From Chiayiivirga sp. (GTDB taxonomy: Bacteria; Pseudomonadota; Gammaproteobacteria; Xanthomonadales; Xanthomonadaceae): 64,000 nucleotides of DNA. Both the position numbers and the translations under genes were made by a program. The DNA is taken from the NCBI GenBank assembly GCA_022647565.1, contig JALCLA010000001.1, forward strand, positions 1,537,117 to 1,601,116, given 5' to 3'. Shown piece after piece: positions 9,245 to 19,870 of the stretch (positions within the stretch are counted from its first letter, which is position 1; each line of letters starts with the position of its first letter). The notes beneath the pieces were generated by a model. That model was given only the letters and a program-made list of their open reading frames with translations. It was not told where the DNA came from and ran no database searches.

Positions 9245-10123
9245 TCAGACCTGCATCGCCTTGGCGACTTCGGCGGCGTAGTCTTCCACCACCTTCTCGA
9301 TGCCTTCACCCACCACCAGGCGCTGGAAGCCGATCACGTCGGCACCCGCGGCCTTGAGCGCGGCTTCGACCGTCTTGTCGGTGTCGAGCACGAAGGCCTG
9401 GCCGTAGAGCGTCACTTCGTTGACGATCTTCTGCATCTTGCCGCCGATGATCTTCTCGAGGATTTCGGCCGGCTTGGCGCGTTCCTTGTCGCTCATCTTG
9501 GCCAGCTCGATTTCCTTCTCCTTGGCGAGGAAGTCGGCCGGCACGTCGGCTGCCTTGTTGTACGGCGGGTTCATTGCGGCCACGTGCATGGCGATGCCAC
9601 GCGCCAGGTCCATGTCGCCGCCCTTGAGTTCGACCAGCACGCCGATCTTGCCGCCGTGCACGTAGGCCGCGACGTTGTGGGCGCTCTCGACCCTGGCCAT
9701 GCGGCGGATCTGGATGTTCTCGCCGAGCTTGGCGATGGCGGCGGCGCGCGATTCCTCGGCGGTTTCGCCGGACGGCAGCTTGGCCGACTTGAGCGCTTCC
9801 GCGTCGCCTGCACCCGAGGCCAGCGCGGCTCGCGCGATGGCGTCGGTGAAGCCGATGAAATTGACGTCCTTGGCGACGAAGTCGGTTTCGGAGTTGATTT
9901 CGACCAGCACCGCCTTGCCGCCCGACTGGGCGACGGCGATGCGGCCTTCCGCGGCAACGCGGCTGGCTTTCTTGTCGGCCTTGGCCAGGCCCGACTTGCG
10001 CAGGAATTCCATCGCGGCGTCGATGTCGCCGCCGTTCTCGCTCAACGCCTTCTTGCATTCCATCATGCCGGCGCCGGACCGCTCGCGCAGTTCCTTGACC
10101 AGGGTTGCGGTGATTTCAGCCAT
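9245..10123 (-). CDS. tsf: elongation factor Ts
   Basis: Guanine nucleotide exchange factor for EF-Tu. 292 aa. The N-terminal UBA-like domain contains [17 protein letters not shown], and the core has the TDFVAKD motif near residue 81. The C-terminal part ends EVAKAMQV. It lies downstream of rpsB as in nearly all bacteria; the 179-bp gap holds a GC-rich hairpin (10266-10291) without a T-run, perhaps an attenuator. Confidence 0.97.
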   Translation of the reverse strand: MAEITATLVKELRERSGAGMMECKKALSENGGDIDAAMEFLRKSGLAKADKKASRVAAEGRIAVAQSGGKAVLVEINSETDFVAKDVNFIGFTDAIARAALASGAGDAEALKSAKLPSGETAEESRAAAIAKLGENIQIRRMARVESAHNVAAYVHGGKIGVLVELKGGDMDLARGIAMHVAAMNPPYNKAADVPADFLAKEKEIELAKMSDKERAKPAEILEKIIGGKMQKIVNEVTLYGQAFVLDTDKTVEAALKAAGADVIGFQRLVVGEGIEKVVEDYAAEVAKAMQV

Positions 10124-10302
10124 TGTTTGCCTCGAAGTATTGGTAGTGACGTACAGGCCTGCCGGCTATTGATTGATCGGTCGATCCAGAATGCGCAACG
10201 AAGCGCTTTCGGACGTCGCGGTGCTTGGCAGGCGGCCTTCGCGAAGGAGGGCAAGATCCGGAACGCGGCCGCGCAGTCTCGCGCGGCCGCATGACGAGCC
10301 GA

Positions 10303-11166
10303 TTACTCGGCGCCGTCGGCCGACTTGCCGCGCGGAGCGCGGCCACGCGGCGCTGCCGGGCCCTTCTTGGCCGGCGCGCGGCCACGCGGAGCAGCCTTCT
10401 TGCGCTCGCCGTCGTCCTTGGCAACCGGGTTGCCTTCGGCATCGAGCTCGACGAATTCGTCTTCCATGCGGGCGTGTTGCGGCGCGGCAGCCTTGCCTTC
10501 GAGCACGGCGTCCGCGGCGGCGCGGGCGTACAGCTGCACCGCACGGATCGCGTCGTCATTGCCGGGGATGGCATAGTCAACGAGGGCCGGGTCATAGTTG
10601 GTATCGACCACCGCCACCACCGGAATGCCGAGCTTCTTGGCTTCCAGCACCGCGATGTTCTCGTGGCCGATGTCGATGACGAACAGCGCGTCCGGCAGGC
10701 CATTCATGTTCTTGATGCCGCCGAGCGACTTCTCCAGCTTTTCGCGCTCGCGCTGCAACTGCAGCACTTCGTGCTTGACCAGCTTGGCGAAGGTGCCGTC
10801 GGTCTCGCCCGCTTCCAGCGCCTTGAGGCGGCTGATGCGGCCCTTGACCGTGCGGAAGTTGGTGAGCATGCCGCCCAGCCAGCGCGCCGACACGTGCGGC
10901 ATGCCGCAGCGTTCGGCCTCTTCCTTGATCGACTCGCGCGCCGAACGCTTGGTGCCGACGAACAGCACGGTGCCGCGCTTCTGCGCCAGGCCCGAAAGGA
11001 AGTTCATCGCGTCGCCGAACAGCGGCACGGTCTTCTCGAGGTTGATGATGTGGATCTTGCCGCGGGCGCCGAAGATGTAGGGCGCCATCTTGGGATTCCA
11101 GTAGCGGGTCTGGTGGCCGAAATGCACGCCGGCTTCCAGCATCTGGCGCATGGTGACTTGGGGCAT
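10303..11166 (-). CDS. rpsB: 30S ribosomal protein S2 with basic C-terminal tail
   Basis: 287 aa, starting [27 protein letters not shown], the S2 signature. Core conserved through [27 protein letters not shown]. The protein then carries a roughly 45-residue Lys/Arg/Ala/Pro-rich tail with two APRGRAP repeats ([20 protein letters not shown]...), longer than the E. coli protein of about 240 aa. Such basic tails occur in S2 of some Xanthomonadales and probably touch rRNA. Translation may be autoregulated through the long leader. Confidence 0.97.
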   Translation of the reverse strand: MPQVTMRQMLEAGVHFGHQTRYWNPKMAPYIFGARGKIHIINLEKTVPLFGDAMNFLSGLAQKRGTVLFVGTKRSARESIKEEAERCGMPHVSARWLGGMLTNFRTVKGRISRLKALEAGETDGTFAKLVKHEVLQLQREREKLEKSLGGIKNMNGLPDALFVIDIGHENIAVLEAKKLGIPVVAVVDTNYDPALVDYAIPGNDDAIRAVQLYARAAADAVLEGKAAAPQHARMEDEFVELDAEGNPVAKDDGERKKAAPRGRAPAKKGPAAPRGRAPRGKSADGAE

Positions 11167-11476
11167 TGCAGTGCTTCCTTCGAGTTGGACGGAACTGCCT
11201 CGTGCGGTTGCCTTCCTGGAAGGTCCGCGCGCGGATGTGCGTGCTCTTTCGAGGGTTTCGCACAAACAGTTCCGGGGTTGGGCTTCCCTGCGGCGCCCGT
11301 TCCGAATCCCCGGCGTCTTTCGAGACAGGGGACACCCCGGACGGGTGGTGGCACGCAGGTGTGGATTCGCCGCTGACGTGCGACGTGGACGGCTCGACGG
11401 CGGCAGGGCCGGTCGCAAAGCCGGCGAATTGTAAGCCGCTGGCCTCGGTGCGCGCAACTCGGCGATAATCGCCGCC
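11167..11476. promoter_or_regulatory. divergent rpsB/map control region with long rpsB leader
   Basis: No gene is seen here. On the minus strand TTGCGC (11457-11452) and TACAAT (11433-11428), 18 bp apart, form a plausible rpsB promoter. The rpsB leader would then be about 250 nt, long enough for the S2 autoregulatory structures known in other gammaproteobacteria. On the plus side gATAAT at 11463-11468 lies only 8 bp from the map start, so it is either not used or gives a leaderless mRNA. Confidence 0.45.
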
Positions 11477-12253
11477 ATGGGCATCACCATCAAGACCCCC
11501 GAACAGATCGAGCAGATGCGCGTCGCCGGGCGGCTCGCGGCCGAGGTGCTGCAGATGATCGGGCCGCACGTGAAGCCGGGCGTCACCACCGAGGAGCTGG
11601 ACCGGCTCTGCCACGAGCACATTGTGAAGGTGCAGCACGCGATTCCGGCCAACGTGGGCTACAAGGGCTTCCCGGCCACGATCTGCGCATCGGTCAACAA
11701 CGTCATCTGCCACGGCATTCCCAGCCCGCAGAAGGTGCTGAAGGACGGCGACATCGTCAACATCGATGTCACCGTGATCAAGGATGGCTGGCACGGCGAC
11801 ACCAGCCGCATGTATTTCGTGGGTCAACCCAGCACCCTGGCGAAGCGGCTGGTCGAGGTCACGCGCGAAGCGATGTGGCGCGGCATCCGGGCGGTGCGTC
11901 CGGGTGCGACGCTGGGCGATATCGGCCACGCCATCCAGAGCTTTGCCGAGTCCGAACGCTTCTCGGTGGTGCGCGAGTACTGCGGTCACGGCATCGGGCA
12001 GGTCTACCATGAAGATCCGCAGGTGCTGCACTACGGCACCCCGCAAACCGGCATTGCGCTCAAGCCGGGCATGACCTTCACGGTCGAACCCATGATCAAC
12101 GCCGGTGCCCGCCACACCCGGCTGATGCCGGACGGCTGGACCGTCGTCACCAAGGACCGTTCCCTGTCGGCCCAGTGGGAGCACACCATCGTGGTGACCC
12201 AGGGCGGCTATGACGTGCTGACCCGCCTGCCCGGCGACGACAACTGGCCATGA
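11477..12253 (+). CDS. map: type I methionine aminopeptidase
   Basis: Removes initiator Met from nascent proteins. 258 aa with the metal ligands of the family: [16 protein letters not shown] (two Asp), the His in [12 protein letters not shown], the Glu in TVEPMI and the Glu in QWEHT. Stop overlaps the glnD start (ATGA), so the two are coupled. Divergent from rpsB, the usual arrangement. Confidence 0.97.
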   Translation: MGITIKTPEQIEQMRVAGRLAAEVLQMIGPHVKPGVTTEELDRLCHEHIVKVQHAIPANVGYKGFPATICASVNNVICHGIPSPQKVLKDGDIVNIDVTVIKDGWHGDTSRMYFVGQPSTLAKRLVEVTREAMWRGIRAVRPGATLGDIGHAIQSFAESERFSVVREYCGHGIGQVYHEDPQVLHYGTPQTGIALKPGMTFTVEPMINAGARHTRLMPDGWTVVTKDRSLSAQWEHTIVVTQGGYDVLTRLPGDDNWP

Positions 12254-14862
12254 CCGCCCCGGAGCCGGCAGCGGAACCGAGTCCCGGCGCCACCGACGAA
12301 GCGCGCGTTGCGCGCCAGGCGCTGGAACTCAACCTGCGGGAACTGGCGGCGGCCTTCGACGCCGGCGCCGACATCGACGAGTTGCTGGCGCGGCGCACTC
12401 GTGCCGTGGACGAGGCCGTGGTCGCGGCCTGGACCCGTGCGTTCGGCAACCAGGTGAACCTGGCCCTGGTCGCGACCGGTGGCTATGGCCGCGGCGAGCT
12501 CTTCCCGCGTTCGGACGTGGACCTCCTCATCCTCGCCGACGAGGCGGTGCAAGAGGCGCAGCGCGCCGGCATCGAAGCCTTCTTCGCCGGCTTGTGGAGC
12601 CTCGGCATCGCGCCCGGCCATGCCGTGCGCAGCATCGCGCAGTGCCGCGAAGCGGCGCGCGAGGACGTGACGGTTGCCACGGCCTTGCTCGAGATCCGCC
12701 CGCTCGCAGGCGATCCACAGGCGCATGGCCGCCTGCGCGAGGCGATGGCGACGCCCGGGTTGTGGCCGCCGGCTGCGTTCTATGGCGCCAAGCGTGCGGA
12801 GTGGAATGCCCGCCATGCGCGCTATCACGACACGGCCTACAACCTGGAACCCAACCTCAAGGAAGGTCCGGGCGGGTTGCGCGACCTGCACACCCTGGGC
12901 TGGATGGCGCAGCGTCTGTACGGCGTTGCCCGGCTGAACGAGTTGCAGGCGCTGGGCGCGCTGGGTGCAGACGAGTTCGACATCCTCGACACGCGGCGGC
13001 GCTCGCTGTCGCGCCTGCGCTTCGGCCTGCACCTGGTGGCCGAGCGGCGCGAAGAGCGCCTGCTGTTCGATTACCAGAAGCAGCTGGCGGCGCGCCTCGG
13101 CCTGACGGATGAGCACCGCGAAAACCTTGCGGTGGAACAGCTCATGCAGGACTACTTCCGCAGCGCCGCGCTGGTGCTGCGCATCGGGGAACGCCTGCTG
13201 CAACGGTTTGCCGAGGGCCTGGCACCCGATGCCCCGACCACCGTGCTGGATGCGGACTTCGTCAGCATCGATGGCTACCTCGGGCTGCGCGATCCGGAAC
13301 TCTTGTTCCGCCGCCCGGTCGCGATCCTGTCGCTGTTCCGCTGCTGGCAACAGCATGCGGACTTGCGCGGCCTGCACTCGAGCACCGCGCGTGCGCTGGG
13401 CGAGGCCCTGTCGCGGATCGACGAGCGTTTCCGGTCCGAAGCGTCGGTCAAGGCGAGCTTCCTGCAACTGCTGCGCGAGCCGAACGCGATACCCACGCTG
13501 GAACGCATGGCGCGGCTCGGTGTGCTCGGCCGCTACCTGCCGGCGTTCGGGAAGGTTTCCGGGCGCATGCAATACGACCTGTTCCACGTCTACACCGTGG
13601 ACCAGCACACCCTTGCGGTGCTGCGCAACATGGCCAGTTTCGCGGAGTCGGGGTCGTCCGAACGCTTTGCGCTGGGGCACGAACTCTGGCCGCAGTTGCG
13701 CAAGCCCGAGTTGCTGCTGCTCGCCGGGCTGTTCCACGACATTGCCAAGGGCCGCGGCGGCGACCATTCCGAACTCGGCGCGATCGATGCACGGCGCTTC
13801 TGCCTCGACCACGGGCTGTCGGCTGCCGATACCGACCTCGTGGCGTGGCTGGTTCGCCACCATCTGGCGATGTCGGTGACGGCGCAGCGCCAGGACATCG
13901 CCGATCCGGATGTGGTGAAGCGTTTTGCCACCCTCGTGGGTGAGCTGGAGCGGCTGGACTACCTCTACCTGCTTACCGTGGCCGATATCGCCGGCACCAG
14001 CCCGAAATTGTGGAATGCGTGGAAGGACCGGCTCATGGCCGACCTTTACACAGCCACGCGCTTTGCCCTGCGGCGCGGCCTCGAGCATCCGGTGCATGCG
14101 GGCGAACGCATCGAGGAAAGCCGCCTCGCGGCGCGCTTGCGCCTGCATGACCTCGGCCTCGATGACGCGCGCATCGACACGGTGTGGGAGGAGTTCCCGG
14201 ACGAGAGCTTCCTGCGTTACCGCGCCGAGCAGATCGCCTGGCAGACCCATGCGATCGCACGTACCGACGAGGCCGAGCTGCCGCTGGTGGTGGCGCGCCC
14301 GCACGCCCGGCCGGGTGCGTTGGAAGTGTTCGTGTATTCACCCGACCGCGACGGCCTGTTCGCCACGGTTGCCGCGAGCCTGGATCGTCTTGGTCTCACC
14401 ATCGTGGAAGCCCGCGTGGTCAATTCGCGCCGCGGCATTTCACTCGATACGTTCCAGGTGCTGGATGCGGGGGTGGAGTTCGTCGATCCGGAGCGGCGCG
14501 CCGCCAGCGTGAGCGAAGCGGTGCGCGAAGCCCTGCGCCAATCGGCCGACCTGCGTGCGCCGGCGCGCCGCGCGCTGCCGCGCCAGCTCAAGCATTTCCG
14601 CATCCCGGCCAGCATCGAGTTCGCGCCGGCCGAACACCGTACCCAGATGACCCTCGTGTGCAGCGACCGTCCGGGCTTGCTGGCCCAGGTGGCGGCGGTG
14701 CTGCGCCAGCATCGCTTGCGCGTGCACGACGCCCGCATCGCCACGTTCGGCGAGCGGGTCGAGGACTTCTTCCTGCTGACCGACGAAACCGACGCCGGCC
14801 TCGACGCTGCGCGCTGCGACGCGCTGCGCGTGGCCCTGCTGGCCGCGCTCGAAGCACCCTAG
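12250..14862 (+). CDS. glnD: bifunctional PII uridylyltransferase/uridylyl-removing enzyme
   Basis: Glutamine sensor that uridylylates PII under nitrogen limitation and deuridylylates it under excess. 870 aa. Nucleotidyltransferase motif [17 protein letters not shown] at residues 77-93; HD hydrolase motif [16 protein letters not shown] near residue 495; two ACT domains from about 690 ([38 protein letters not shown]). Full family length. Overlaps map by 4 bases. Confidence 0.97.
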   Translation: MTAPEPAAEPSPGATDEARVARQALELNLRELAAAFDAGADIDELLARRTRAVDEAVVAAWTRAFGNQVNLALVATGGYGRGELFPRSDVDLLILADEAVQEAQRAGIEAFFAGLWSLGIAPGHAVRSIAQCREAAREDVTVATALLEIRPLAGDPQAHGRLREAMATPGLWPPAAFYGAKRAEWNARHARYHDTAYNLEPNLKEGPGGLRDLHTLGWMAQRLYGVARLNELQALGALGADEFDILDTRRRSLSRLRFGLHLVAERREERLLFDYQKQLAARLGLTDEHRENLAVEQLMQDYFRSAALVLRIGERLLQRFAEGLAPDAPTTVLDADFVSIDGYLGLRDPELLFRRPVAILSLFRCWQQHADLRGLHSSTARALGEALSRIDERFRSEASVKASFLQLLREPNAIPTLERMARLGVLGRYLPAFGKVSGRMQYDLFHVYTVDQHTLAVLRNMASFAESGSSERFALGHELWPQLRKPELLLLAGLFHDIAKGRGGDHSELGAIDARRFCLDHGLSAADTDLVAWLVRHHLAMSVTAQRQDIADPDVVKRFATLVGELERLDYLYLLTVADIAGTSPKLWNAWKDRLMADLYTATRFALRRGLEHPVHAGERIEESRLAARLRLHDLGLDDARIDTVWEEFPDESFLRYRAEQIAWQTHAIARTDEAELPLVVARPHARPGALEVFVYSPDRDGLFATVAASLDRLGLTIVEARVVNSRRGISLDTFQVLDAGVEFVDPERRAASVSEAVREALRQSADLRAPARRALPRQLKHFRIPASIEFAPAEHRTQMTLVCSDRPGLLAQVAAVLRQHRLRVHDARIATFGERVEDFFLLTDETDAGLDAARCDALRVALLAALEAP

Positions 14863-14888
14863 TTCCGTACTCGACGACAAGGACGCCC

Positions 14889-15746
14889 ATGCCTCGCACC
14901 CGCAAGACTGACGATGTGGCTGAACTGCGGTTCGAGATCGAGAGTGCGTTCGAACGCCGCGCAACGCTGACCCTGGCCGAGATCGACGGCTCGACCCGGC
15001 CACTGGTGGAGCGCGTCATGGCGCGCCTGGAAGCCGGCGAGTTCCGCGTTGCCATGCCCGATGCCAAGGGGGGCTGGAAGGTCAACGAATGGCTCAAGAA
15101 GGCCGTGTTGCTCTATTTCCGTTGCAACGACATGCGCCTGATGGAATCGCATCCGGCGCCGTTCTGGGACAAGGTGCCGCTGCGTTTCGCGGGGGCGGAC
15201 GAGCACGCGTTCCGCGAGGTCGGCGCGCGCATCGTGCCGGGCGCGGTGGTGCGGCGCGGCGCGCACCTGGGCAAGGACGTGGTGCTGATGCCAAGCTTCG
15301 TCAACATCGGCGCCTACGTCGGTGCGGGCACGATGGTCGATACCTGGGCCACGGTAGGATCCTGCGCGCAGGTCGGCAAGCGTTGCCACATCTCCGGTGG
15401 CGCCGGCATCGGCGGCGTGCTCGAGCCCCTGCAGGCCAGCCCCACCATCATCGAAGACGACTGCTTCATCGGCGCGCGTTCGGAAGTGGTGGAAGGCGTG
15501 GTGGTGGGCAAGGGCAGCGTGATCGGCATGGGCGTGTTCCTGGGCCAGTCCACCCGCATCTACAACCGTGCCACGGACGAGGTCTCCTACGGCCGTGTGC
15601 CCCCCGGAAGCGTGGTGGTGTCGGGCTCGCTGCCATCCGGCGACGGCAGGTACTCGCTCTACTGTGCGGTGATCGTGAAGCAGGTCGACGCCAAGACCCG
15701 CTCCAAGACCAGCGTCAATGACCTGTTGCGCGGAGCGGCAGAGTGA
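14889..15746 (+). CDS. dapD: 2,3,4,5-tetrahydropyridine-2,6-dicarboxylate N-succinyltransferase
   Basis: Second committed step of the succinylase branch of DAP/lysine synthesis, using succinyl-CoA. 285 aa. C-terminal left-handed beta-helix of hexapeptide repeats ([59 protein letters not shown]). An aagga RBS precedes the ATG at 14889. Its stop overlaps the next GTG start. With dapE nearby the cluster supplies meso-DAP for the cell wall. Confidence 0.97.
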   Translation: MPRTRKTDDVAELRFEIESAFERRATLTLAEIDGSTRPLVERVMARLEAGEFRVAMPDAKGGWKVNEWLKKAVLLYFRCNDMRLMESHPAPFWDKVPLRFAGADEHAFREVGARIVPGAVVRRGAHLGKDVVLMPSFVNIGAYVGAGTMVDTWATVGSCAQVGKRCHISGGAGIGGVLEPLQASPTIIEDDCFIGARSEVVEGVVVGKGSVIGMGVFLGQSTRIYNRATDEVSYGRVPPGSVVVSGSLPSGDGRYSLYCAVIVKQVDAKTRSKTSVNDLLRGAAE

Positions 15747-16105
15747 GCGTCAAGCTCTACGGCCTGTCCACCTGCGATACCTGCAGGAAGGCGCGCAACT
15801 GGTTGCAGCGCTTCGACATCGAACACAGCTTCGTCGACTACCGCGAGCAGCGCATCGGGCCCGAACAACTGCTGGCGTGGAAGACGCAGGCCGGCAGCTG
15901 GGACGGATTGGTCAACAAGTCCTCCACCACCTGGCGCACGCTGGCGCCGAACCGCAAGTCACCGGGTTCCGATGCAGAGTGGAAGCTGCTGCTCAAGGAG
16001 TATCCGACGCTGCTCAAGCGTCCCATCGTGGTCACCGCAGATGGCGTGATGACCCAGGGATTCAGCGACAACGGCTTCAAGCTGCGCTTCGGCTTGGGAA
16101 AATGA
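15743..16105 (+). CDS. ArsC/Spx-family thioredoxin-fold protein (YffB-like)
   Basis: 120 aa, GTG start overlapping the dapD stop. Thioredoxin-like fold with [13 protein letters not shown] at residues 9-21; Cys11 and Cys14 form a CxxC, whereas E. coli YffB has a single Cys. [15 protein letters not shown] matches the ArsC/Spx family core. Lacks evidence for arsenate specificity. The conserved location between dapD and dapE suggests a redox role rather than arsenic resistance, but the substrate is unknown. Confidence 0.85.
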   Translation: MSVKLYGLSTCDTCRKARNWLQRFDIEHSFVDYREQRIGPEQLLAWKTQAGSWDGLVNKSSTTWRTLAPNRKSPGSDAEWKLLLKEYPTLLKRPIVVTADGVMTQGFSDNGFKLRFGLGK

Positions 16106-16112
16106 CGCTGCC

Positions 16113-17261
16113 ATGAATGCGTTCGCCGGACAGGATGTATTCGAACTGACCTGCGCCCTGATGCAATGCGCGTCGGTGACGCCGGACGATGCCGGCTGCC
16201 AGGAACTCATCGCCGCGCGGCTGGGACGCGCCGGGTTCCGCATCGAGCACCTGCCGTTCGGCGCGGTGCGCAACCTCTGGGCAACCCATGGCGCGGGCGC
16301 GCCGGTGCTGGCCTTCCTCGGGCATACCGACGTGGTGCCGAGCGGTCCGCGCGAGCGTTGGGCCAGTGACCCCTTCGTACCCGAGGTGCGCGATGGGCTG
16401 CTCTACGGGCGCGGCGCGGCCGACATGAAGGGCAGCGTCGCGGCCTTCGTGGTGGCGCTGGAACGCCTGGTTGCCGCCCATCCCGGTCATGTCGGCACCG
16501 TCGCGCTGCTGCTCACCTCGGACGAAGAGGGCGATGCGATCCACGGCGTGCGTGCGGTGGCCGAGCATTTCCGTGCGAACGGGCAGCGCATCGACTGGTG
16601 CGTGGTGGGCGAGCCGTCGTCGACCGAACGCCTCGGCGACAGCGTTCGCATCGGTCGCCGCGGTTCGCTCTCCGGCAAGTTGACCGTGCGTGGCGTGCAA
16701 GGCCATGTCGCCTATCCCGAACGCGCCGACAACCCGATCCATCGCTTCGCCCCCGCCTTGGCCGAGTTGGCGCAAAGGCACTGGGATGCGGGCAACGCCG
16801 ATTTTCCGCCCACGAGCTTTCAGGTCTCCAACATCGCTGCCGGCGCCGGCGCGAACAACGTGATTCCTGGGCAGCTCGCGGCGCAGTTCAACTTCCGCTA
16901 TTCACCGGAATCCAGTGCTGCAGCCTTGCGAGCCGAGCTTGAGGCCACCCTCGCGCGCCATGGACTCGACTTCCACGTCGACTGGCATCTCTCGGGCGAG
17001 CCCTTCCACACCCGCGACGCCTCGCTGCGCAGCGCGGTGCGCGAAAGCCTGCAACGGCATCTTGGCCGCCGGCCTGACGAGAACACCATCGGTGGCACGT
17101 CCGACGGGCGCTTCATCGCGCCGCTGGGCGCCGAAGTGGTGGAATTGGGGCCGGTGAACGCCAGCATCCACAAGGTGGACGAACACGTGGCGGTGGCCGA
17201 CCTCGAGCCGCTGGCGCGGCTCTACCAAGACATCGCGGCGCGCCTGCTGGCGCCTGGCTGA
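16113..17261 (+). CDS. dapE: succinyl-diaminopimelate desuccinylase
   Basis: Zn-dependent M20 peptidase-family enzyme that releases succinate and LL-DAP. 382 aa. Metal ligands are visible: His71 and Asp73 in GHTDVVP, Asp104 in GRGAADMKG, the Glu pair in TSDEEGD near 138-139, and the C-terminal His in [10 protein letters not shown]. Dimerisation segment in the middle. Lies 7 bp after the ArsC-like gene, completing dapD-arsC-dapE. Confidence 0.97.
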   Translation: MNAFAGQDVFELTCALMQCASVTPDDAGCQELIAARLGRAGFRIEHLPFGAVRNLWATHGAGAPVLAFLGHTDVVPSGPRERWASDPFVPEVRDGLLYGRGAADMKGSVAAFVVALERLVAAHPGHVGTVALLLTSDEEGDAIHGVRAVAEHFRANGQRIDWCVVGEPSSTERLGDSVRIGRRGSLSGKLTVRGVQGHVAYPERADNPIHRFAPALAELAQRHWDAGNADFPPTSFQVSNIAAGAGANNVIPGQLAAQFNFRYSPESSAAALRAELEATLARHGLDFHVDWHLSGEPFHTRDASLRSAVRESLQRHLGRRPDENTIGGTSDGRFIAPLGAEVVELGPVNASIHKVDEHVAVADLEPLARLYQDIAARLLAPG

Positions 17262-17307
17262 AACCCGAGGCGCGGACGCGGAGCAGGCCCCGGGTCCGCG
17301 GCCATGG

Positions 17308-17751
17308 TCAAGCTGCGTGCACGGCTTCCGCAGGCTCGGCCGTGGCAGACAGGCCGTTTGCGGCGTAGGTGCCCTTGAGCAGGCCGAGCATCCCGAGGAC
17401 TTCCCGGTGGATACCCTGCATGTTGGCGTGGTTGGAATCGCGGGTCTCGTGGAAGGCCACGGCGAGCCACAGCGCGATGCCGCGCAACTTGAGCTGCGGG
17501 GTGCGCGACTGCGCCTTGGCAAACGCCTGCTGGGTGGCATCGCCCCAGGGCTGGTAGCGATCCTCGACCTGGCTCCCGTACAGGTGCGGTTGGCTGCAGC
17601 GCGCCGCGTTGCGGATTTCGCTCATGGCCAGTTGCCCGACCGCGCGCTGTGCGGTCACCGGAAGGCCTTGCACGATGCGGCGAATCTCGCGCGACTGGCG
17701 AAGCAGCATCAAGTAGCGCGCAAGCGCCAGCAAACGGATGACGACTTTCAT
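17308..17751 (-). CDS. hypothetical protein, 147 aa
   Basis: Not recognised. Starts MKVVIRLLALARYLMLLRQS, a basic amphipathic or weakly hydrophobic N-terminus rather than a clear signal peptide, then a mostly helical body with KAQSRTPQLKLRGIALWLAVAFHETRD. Converges on dapE with 46 bp between the stops. Codon use matches its neighbours, so it is probably real. No paralogue in the window. Confidence 0.6.
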   Translation of the reverse strand: MKVVIRLLALARYLMLLRQSREIRRIVQGLPVTAQRAVGQLAMSEIRNAARCSQPHLYGSQVEDRYQPWGDATQQAFAKAQSRTPQLKLRGIALWLAVAFHETRDSNHANMQGIHREVLGMLGLLKGTYAANGLSATAEPAEAVHAA

Positions 17752-17927
17752 ATCTACCTCGCCAGCGGGTTCCCTGTGTGGCGGCGGTAGATCGCTCCCC
17801 TGACGCGATCCCCTCCGGTGACCTTCCGGCGCAGTACGTGACGTTCCGGTGCCGCGCCGGGGCCAAGTGTGACAGATTGTCACGACCGATGACTAGGGAT
17901 GTCGGGCCCGGACTGTGCGAGCCGTCA

Positions 17928-18653
17928 CTATTCCGTCGTGGGCGCCGTGCAGGCGGCGGGCACCGGCGTCAGCCGCTGGATCGGAATCGTGCCGGATTCG
18001 CCGGTGTCGGTGCGCTGGAACGTCACCGTGCCGTGGCTGCAGTCGGTGAAACGGAACGTGGCCGACCCGATGGCGGCGGTGGTAACGCCAGAAGCGGCAT
18101 TGAACAGGCCGTTGCTGCTGCGCTGCAGGCTCACCGTCGCGCTGTCGCCGCTGATCGGACCCAGGCCCGACATCCAGAAGTGGTCGCCCGCCGTGTTGCT
18201 CCAGGTGAACCAGCCCAGGGCCAGGCTATTGGCGGACGGAATCACCTCGAGCAGGAACCCCTGGCCCGAGGTTGCAGGATTGAACCAGGTGCCGCCGATG
18301 CCGAAGTTGATCGGGAAGGCAGGTGCGCCCCCTGCAACGGTGATCTTCCCCGCCATCCCCGATCCACCCGGACCGCCGTGCGGTTCGCAGTAGTAGCCGA
18401 ACTCGCCGGCACTGGGGAAAGTGCGCGAAAAGGTCCAGTTGCTCGCGCTGACGCTGTTGCCGAAGCTGCCGTCGTCCGCCTTCACATTGTGCGAGCCACC
18501 GGCGTTGGTCCAAGTCACGGTGTCGCCGGGCTGGATGGTGAGGAGCTTCGGGTCATACCCGAAGCTGAAAACCTGCACCTGGTGCGTCGCTCCGAACACG
18601 GCGCCGACCTGGATCAGCGCCAATGCCACCACGCCTGCAATTCTCGACAACAT
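17928..18653 (-). CDS. exported plastocyanin-like cupredoxin fused to a GxGG-W-NPATxGQGF C-terminal domain
   Basis: 241 aa. Signal peptide MLSRIAGVVALALIQVGAVFGA. Cupredoxin domain at about 23-108 with all type I copper ligands in sight: His in GGSHNV, and Cys, His and Met in YYCEPHGGPGGSGM. From about 112 a Gly/Trp-rich domain starts GIGGTWFNPATSGQGFLLEV and ends RLTPVPAACTAP. That second domain recurs in the next two genes. A GGGAGA RBS precedes the ATG. The cupredoxin part probably carries electrons or binds copper; the C-terminal domain has no function I can name. Confidence 0.87.
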   Translation of the reverse strand: MLSRIAGVVALALIQVGAVFGATHQVQVFSFGYDPKLLTIQPGDTVTWTNAGGSHNVKADDGSFGNSVSASNWTFSRTFPSAGEFGYYCEPHGGPGGSGMAGKITVAGGAPAFPINFGIGGTWFNPATSGQGFLLEVIPSANSLALGWFTWSNTAGDHFWMSGLGPISGDSATVSLQRSSNGLFNAASGVTTAAIGSATFRFTDCSHGTVTFQRTDTGESGTIPIQRLTPVPAACTAPTTE

Positions 18654-18824
18654 GTTCGATCTCCCGATCCGACAAGTCCCCCGGCGAGAGGGTACGACGA
18701 ACTGCCTGCGAAAAACGTCGCGGCAGCGTGAAGGTTGACGCAGCAGGTCGGCCGGGGCAGGACGCCATCGCGTCGGTCACGCTTGCGGGCGGTAATCCTT
18801 CGCGAGGAACGTTCCGGGCGGGCA

Positions 18825-19817
18825 TCAGCGTGCCGCCGCAGCCGAGCATGCGCTCGGGACGGGTGTCAGGCGTTCGATCGGAATGGTTCCGGACTCACCC
18901 GTGTCGGTGCGCTGGAAGGTCACTGTGGCGTGGCTGCAGTCGGTGAAGCGGAAGGTGGCGGTGCCGGCCGGTGCCGCGGCGACGGGAGCCGGGTTGTTGA
19001 ACACGCCATTGCTGCTGCGTTGCAGGGTGACGGTTGCGCTGTCGCCGCTGATCGGCCCGAGGCCCGACAGCCAGAAGTGATCGCCGGCGGTGTTGCCCCA
19101 GGTGAACCAGCCGATGGCGAGGCTGTTCAGGGCCGGAACCACTTCCAGCAGGAAGCCCTGCCCCGGCGTGGCCGGGTTGTACCAGGTGCCGCCGATACCG
19201 AAGTTGATCGCGAAGCTGGGCAGGCTGGTGATGCTGGCGCTTTGCCCGGCAAGGTTCGTGGCGCGGTTGGACACACGGGTGCCGTCGGCCAGAATGGCGG
19301 TGACACGGTCGATCGGGAGCGCCGTGTATTGCACGACGCTGATGCCCGCAAACTCAACTTCTCCGTTCGGGAGCGGGATGAAACCGTTCGGGATGACGAA
19401 GTCGGGCGTCACCAGGCGAAGCGCGGCGAATCCCTGCGTTGCGATCAGGATGCGCTTGCCGGAGGTCGCGCAGGTTGGAAGGTTGTTGGGAAACACGTAG
19501 GTCTGGTTCGGGCCGGGGCTGCCGAAGCTTCTCAGCGTTTCGCCGGTCCAGAAGGCCTCGCCCGAATCGCAGTCATTCCGGCCGCGATCGCGGATCACGA
19601 CGAATTGCACCGTTCCGCTGGCGTTCGAATAGATCTGCTCGATCTCGAAGGTCCCGGGCAAGGCCGAGGCCGTAGTCGCAACCGCGAGCAACAAGCTTGC
19701 GATGCATCTGAGAGTCACGGACTTCCACGGACGCAGGGCAGGCGGCTGGCTGGCCCTTGCCGTGGTCCTGGCATCGGCAGGCGAGGTTGGAGTTGGTATC
19801 AGCGTGCGTCGTGGCAT
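18825..19817 (-). CDS. exported protein with unknown N-terminal domain and the shared C-terminal domain
   Basis: 330 aa from ATG 19817, which has AAGGA at the right distance; ATG 19823 and GTG 19718 are alternatives. A long n-region is followed by a signal sequence SVTLRCIASLLLAVATTASA. The middle (about 55-205, with TFEIEQIYSNASGTVQFVVI) resembles secreted beta-sandwich domains, perhaps lamin-tail-like, but I do not recognise it firmly. The last 125 residues, GIGGTWYNPATPGQGFLLEV to RLTPVPSACSA, closely match the two flanking genes. Same strand as both, with separate RBSs. Confidence 0.8.
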   Translation of the reverse strand: MPRRTLIPTPTSPADARTTARASQPPALRPWKSVTLRCIASLLLAVATTASALPGTFEIEQIYSNASGTVQFVVIRDRGRNDCDSGEAFWTGETLRSFGSPGPNQTYVFPNNLPTCATSGKRILIATQGFAALRLVTPDFVIPNGFIPLPNGEVEFAGISVVQYTALPIDRVTAILADGTRVSNRATNLAGQSASITSLPSFAINFGIGGTWYNPATPGQGFLLEVVPALNSLAIGWFTWGNTAGDHFWLSGLGPISGDSATVTLQRSSNGVFNNPAPVAAAPAGTATFRFTDCSHATVTFQRTDTGESGTIPIERLTPVPSACSAAAAR

Positions 19818-19870
19818 GAGCATGTCCTTGCGGCTGGAGGCTATCGTGACCTTGGAGGCGATTTCACTCG

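Noticed and set aside
12208..14304. 698-codon minus-strand frame across glnD
   Set aside because: Antisense of an intact, fully motif-bearing glnD; typical long shadow in GC-rich DNA.
15743..16105. Arsenate reductase arsC of an arsenic resistance operon
   Set aside because: No ars genes nearby; position between dapD and dapE and the Spx/YffB-like pattern argue against arsenate specificity.
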